In this document: positions 61,140 to 64,000 of the stretch, piece after piece | Layout: each line of letters begins with the position of its first letter | Numbering within the stretch: the first letter of the stretch is position 1 | Notes under the pieces: model-generated | Told to the model about the DNA's origin: nothing | The model's input: the letters and a program-made list of their open reading frames with translations, nothing else | Database searches by the model: none | Assembly (NCBI RefSeq): GCF_900460535.1 | Contig: NZ_UHIL01000002.1 | Location: forward strand, 1,116,001-1,180,000 | Reading direction: 5' to 3' | Origin: Vibrio parahaemolyticus | Lineage (GTDB): Bacteria; Pseudomonadota; Gammaproteobacteria; Enterobacterales; Vibrionaceae | Length of the DNA stretch: 64,000 nt | Translations under genes and position numbers: made by a program

Positions 61140-64000
61140 CTACGTCACGGGCTGCTTGTTTGTGTTGCAGCTTCGGCTATTTAAGAAGTCGAGTTGAGTT
61201 TTGATCTCCTTCTCTAACTCACCGACATAGATTAATGATGTCTCGATATTAGCGTATTTTCCGCTTCTGCTTGCACTAAACCAATTGAATGACCCCACCG
61301 CCATATACCGATCATCAGCAAAAACGCTTTTACTATGGACACCATTTATCACATTGATAACGATACCAAGCTGTTCCAAGGTCGCGCAGCAATGTTGAAA
61401 CGCTTTTACTTTATTAGTATCCGGGTGGTTTGCGACCGTGGTATTGAAATGTCTGTCGGTGTGTATGGTTATCTGGACACCTTTGTGCAGTGCTGTTTTT
61501 AGTAGTTCTAACTGACCAGTTGATTGCAGTTTGTCTAGCAGTAACCAAGGCGAGACGATATCTATTTTTCGTTGTACTTCCCTCAGCAGTTTTGATAAGA
61601 ACGCATCGTGCTCTTCGGCATTGGTTAGCAGTTTCGGATGGCCGCATATTTGTAATAAATCGGGGCGTTGACCAACACTAAACTCAAGCTCATTTCGCTC
61701 GTCAGTGAAGAGATACTTGGCGAGTAATCCTCGTGGAGAAGATGATGGCGCAGCTTCAATGATATCCAAATCACCAAACACCAAGAATGCATCTTTGGCT
61801 CGAGAGACAGCGACGTTGAGCATTGACGGATCCATATCGATAAACCCGCCATCGTTGTGTCTGGTGTACACCTGGGAAAAAATAATGATTTTGCGTTCAG
61901 CACCTTGAAGAGAGTGAACGGTGCCAACGGTTAGTTGGTCATCCCCCTTGCCTGCTTTGATATCGAACTCACCACACGCGGTCTTGATCTGGTTCACTTG
62001 AGCTGAAAATGGAGTAATGATACCCACACACTTGGCCAGTGGCTCGCCGTAGTAATTCTCTATTTCAACCTTATTGGCATGTAGCCATGCAGCGATAGTT
62101 TCTGCTTCTAACTTATTGCGTCGGCTGCCGCTAAATGATTCCGCGATACCGTCGACGTGCAAATGACTGAAAGGGGAGTAGAGGCTATCTTCGGTCGCTT
62201 GTCCTCGCTTGGGGATCAGGATACCTTGATAGCAAAGGTCATTGCAGTATGAGATTAATTCATCGTAGCAGCGTCTATGTTCTTGCAAAAACATTCCAGG
62301 CTCAGCTTCCGGCATATAATGAAAGCGGCTTGCTTGTTGCGCTACATGCATCACACTGCCAGTTACTACACTTCGGCCAGCCTCTTGAATGGCTGTGTAT
62401 TCATCATCAGAGTTGATGACTTTATGCTGCTTTAAATTACCTCGATCGATTGATGAACTCACATTTCTAATTGGCGGGATTTGGTAAATATCACCAATCA
62501 CCAAGGCTTTTTTGGCAAGTGCGAATGAGGCCGCGGCAACTTCTGGAGCTACTTGGCCTGCTTCATCAACGATCAAAAGGTCGATTTCATTAAGCAGATA
62601 TTCAGTTTCAAATTCATTATTCCCAACGTGAGACTGGTAAGTCATATGAGAAGGCAGAGAATGGAACGTTGATACAATGCAAGGAGTGATCATCATTCGG
62701 CGTTGCCAGCGAGGACGAACCGTTTTCAAACCTGTTTTCCGGGCCTGCTTGTTCAACTCTTGACCCAAATCTCGGCAATTGAGCAGCCAGCATGCTTCCC
62801 AGTAATGGACCGCTAAGCGGAACATTCGAAAACGGGTCGTGATATCTAAAACCGAATCGATGTCAGTCAGTTGTGGAATAGTTTGCTCTGGAGAGTCTTC
62901 AGTAAAGTTATTGATAGAATCAAGCCAATTCAGTTGTGATTGCTCAAACTCTTGATACTGCTCTAGCCAAGATTGATACCGATTTTTTTGATCATCAAAA
63001 TCGTCTTTTTTACTAGAAAATACTTGCTTGAGTAGGCTCTCAAATCGGTCTGATGACAGATTTTCAATTTGCTCTTCATCGTGCTCAATAAGGTTATACA
63101 TGAAACTCCTGCGCTGGAGTTCAAGTTTATTCTTAATTGGCGGTAACCACTTAAACAGAGTTAACCATGTAGATTCATTGCCGAGGTAGCTTCGCCACGC
63201 AGTTAACTGTTCTTTGGCGTTATCTTTCAATGCTTGCGCATTAGAAACGGCTTGTTGTTGATCTGCCAATGTTTGTTGGGGATTGTTCCCCAGCCGAGAA
63301 TGGATGTCATTTAGTTGGCGGTTGTAGTGATGCCAATTGTTTTGGATGTGATCTAACTGGTTTTGATGTTGGCGCAATTCGGCAAGGAGATACGCTTTAA
63401 CTTGCGTTACATCAGCAAAATTCTGTTGTGGAAACGCCTGTTTTGCTCTATCCAAATAATGCGCTTGGGCTTGATCGAGAAAATCCAACTGCTCGACTTT
63501 TTCATAGAAATGCTTAGTTTGGTAACTTTTGGCTGCTTCCAATTCTCCATACGCCGATGGCAGGTAGCCACCATAGCTAAAAATGTCGGGCAACCATCGG
63601 CCTGATAGTTCGTCGTCGCCTTCATCGAAGTCTTTACCAAAGGCATCAATGATGTTGGTTACTGCTTGATTATTAGTCGATGCCGCAATGATTAGCGGCG
63701 GCTGACTCTCTTTTAGCGCAGATTCAATCCACAGTGATGCGACTACAGATAGAACAAACGTTGTTTTACCTGTGCCAGGAGGACCATTTACCGCAAGAAT
63801 ATCGCCTTCTTGCATGGCTAAGGTATGGGTCAAGGCATCGCATTGCGCTTTAGTTAGCGGGAATTGACTATTTGAGTGGCCAAAACGCGAATGCACTGTC
63901 TGAGATACTTCAATACATTCATCGTGGTTGGTTACTGTTTTTGCCGCGTAACTATCAAGCAGAGGCAAGGCTGTGCTTGAATTGCTCAGGTTATCGTACA
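61140..64000 (-). CDS. SF1 (UPF1/DNA2-like) helicase with C-terminal phospholipase-D-type nuclease domain, 5' end beyond the window
   Basis: At least 953 residues are visible and the frame is open to the window edge; the only start-like codon near the edge is TTG, so the true N-terminus lies outside. Walker A AVNGPPGTGKTTF, a long coiled-coil-like insert (about 180-400), Walker B IDLLIVDEAGQVAPEV, motif V/VI TVGTVHSLQGAERKIIIFS and LNVAVSRAKDAFLVFGD place it in SF1B. The last 150 residues contain a PLD motif: HSKSVFADD followed by GSFNWF (HxK-x4-D, GSxN). It could cut or modify nucleic acid after unwinding, as in some anti-phage systems. Upstream partners cannot be seen. Confidence 0.85.
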   Translation of the reverse strand, partial: YDNLSNSSTALPLLDSYAAKTVTNHDECIEVSQTVHSRFGHSNSQFPLTKAQCDALTHTLAMQEGDILAVNGPPGTGKTTFVLSVVASLWIESALKESQPPLIIAASTNNQAVTNIIDAFGKDFDEGDDELSGRWLPDIFSYGGYLPSAYGELEAAKSYQTKHFYEKVEQLDFLDQAQAHYLDRAKQAFPQQNFADVTQVKAYLLAELRQHQNQLDHIQNNWHHYNRQLNDIHSRLGNNPQQTLADQQQAVSNAQALKDNAKEQLTAWRSYLGNESTWLTLFKWLPPIKNKLELQRRSFMYNLIEHDEEQIENLSSDRFESLLKQVFSSKKDDFDDQKNRYQSWLEQYQEFEQSQLNWLDSINNFTEDSPEQTIPQLTDIDSVLDITTRFRMFRLAVHYWEACWLLNCRDLGQELNKQARKTGLKTVRPRWQRRMMITPCIVSTFHSLPSHMTYQSHVGNNEFETEYLLNEIDLLIVDEAGQVAPEVAAASFALAKKALVIGDIYQIPPIRNVSSSIDRGNLKQHKVINSDDEYTAIQEAGRSVVTGSVMHVAQQASRFHYMPEAEPGMFLQEHRRCYDELISYCNDLCYQGILIPKRGQATEDSLYSPFSHLHVDGIAESFSGSRRNKLEAETIAAWLHANKVEIENYYGEPLAKCVGIITPFSAQVNQIKTACGEFDIKAGKGDDQLTVGTVHSLQGAERKIIIFSQVYTRHNDGGFIDMDPSMLNVAVSRAKDAFLVFGDLDIIEAAPSSSPRGLLAKYLFTDERNELEFSVGQRPDLLQICGHPKLLTNAEEHDAFLSKLLREVQRKIDIVSPWLLLDKLQSTGQLELLKTALHKGVQITIHTDRHFNTTVANHPDTNKVKAFQHCCATLEQLGIVINVINGVHSKSVFADDRYMAVGSFNWFSASRSGKYANIETSLIYVGELEKEIKTQLDFLNSRSCNTNKQPVT

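Noticed and set aside
1..64000. tRNA, rRNA, CRISPR array, insertion sequences, prophage
   Set aside because: None seen: no clover-leaf sequence, spaced identical repeats, transposase or integrase frame was recognised.

Overview
The window looks like part of the second chromosome of a Vibrio of the parahaemolyticus/alginolyticus/harveyi group. Evidence is the complete haem-uptake cluster in the typical Vibrio order (hutDCB-exbD-exbB-tonB divergent from hutWXZ), a LuxT/SwrT-like TetR regulator beside it, chemotaxis protein CheV, and Vibrio-type families (DUF3360, the RRF-like small protein, MOSC-reductase fusion). This is judged from protein families alone. No rRNA, tRNA, CRISPR array, insertion sequence or prophage was seen. 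Codon use is even except for AT-rich stretches around 9.25-10.65 kb and 24.1-24.7 kb.

Layout. 0-9.2 kb: partial SYLF-domain exported protein; PEP synthase ppsA divergent from its regulatory kinase/phosphorylase ppsR; periplasmic asparaginase ansB; an adenylosuccinate synthetase purA divergent from a LysR regulator; RRF-like protein; LysE exporter. 9.2-11.2 kb: AT-rich block with a lipoprotein of unknown function, then a DUF2058 protein. 11.3-16.7 kb: AraC regulator divergent from an SDR-cupin-zinc dehydrogenase operon, then old yellow enzyme with a glutaredoxin-2-like protein. 16.8-24.1 kb: two LysR genes that overlap tail to tail, a large lipoprotein glycosidase, RhlE helicase, VOC protein. 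24.6-28.4 kb: a three-gene operon of TackOD1/degenerate GGDEF protein, processive family-2 glycosyltransferase and HlyD-like membrane adaptor, which looks like a compact glycan synthesis/export system under nucleotide-second-messenger-like control; this is the strongest candidate for an uncharacterised system. 28.4-40.3 kb: lipoate-ligase relative, small lipoproteins, aminotransferase/AraC pair with a paired-repeat operator, DUF4382 lipoprotein, EamA transporter/AraC pair, M14 peptidase, DUF808, pyrC with a structured leader, and a YqaE/Pmp3 micro-protein of 54 aa. 40.5-48.1 kb: MOSC-ferredoxin reductase fusion, nadE divergent from a shortened NadD-like gene, an AraC-like protein, an acyltransferase, a 20-residue-repeat exported protein, DUF1496 and DUF406 proteins. 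48.6-57.2 kb: TetR regulator preceded by a pentanucleotide tandem repeat, the haem cluster with a Fur-box-like site in the divergent promoter, and a PduO-like protein lacking expected catalytic residues. 57.3-64 kb: cheV, ppiC, DUF3360 transporter-like protein, and an SF1 helicase with a C-terminal phospholipase-D-type nuclease domain that runs off the window.

How genes work together: HutBCD with TonB/ExbB/ExbD bring haem across the envelope, HutX/HutZ/HutW handle it in the cytoplasm. PpsA and PpsR form a gluconeogenic enzyme and its switch. NadE and the NadD-like protein suggest a local NAD-salvage pair. Several enzyme or transporter genes sit opposite their likely regulators (purA/LysR, grx-OYE/LysR, aminotransferase/AraC, EamA/AraC). 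Many gene ends carry clear intrinsic terminators, several of them shared by convergent genes.
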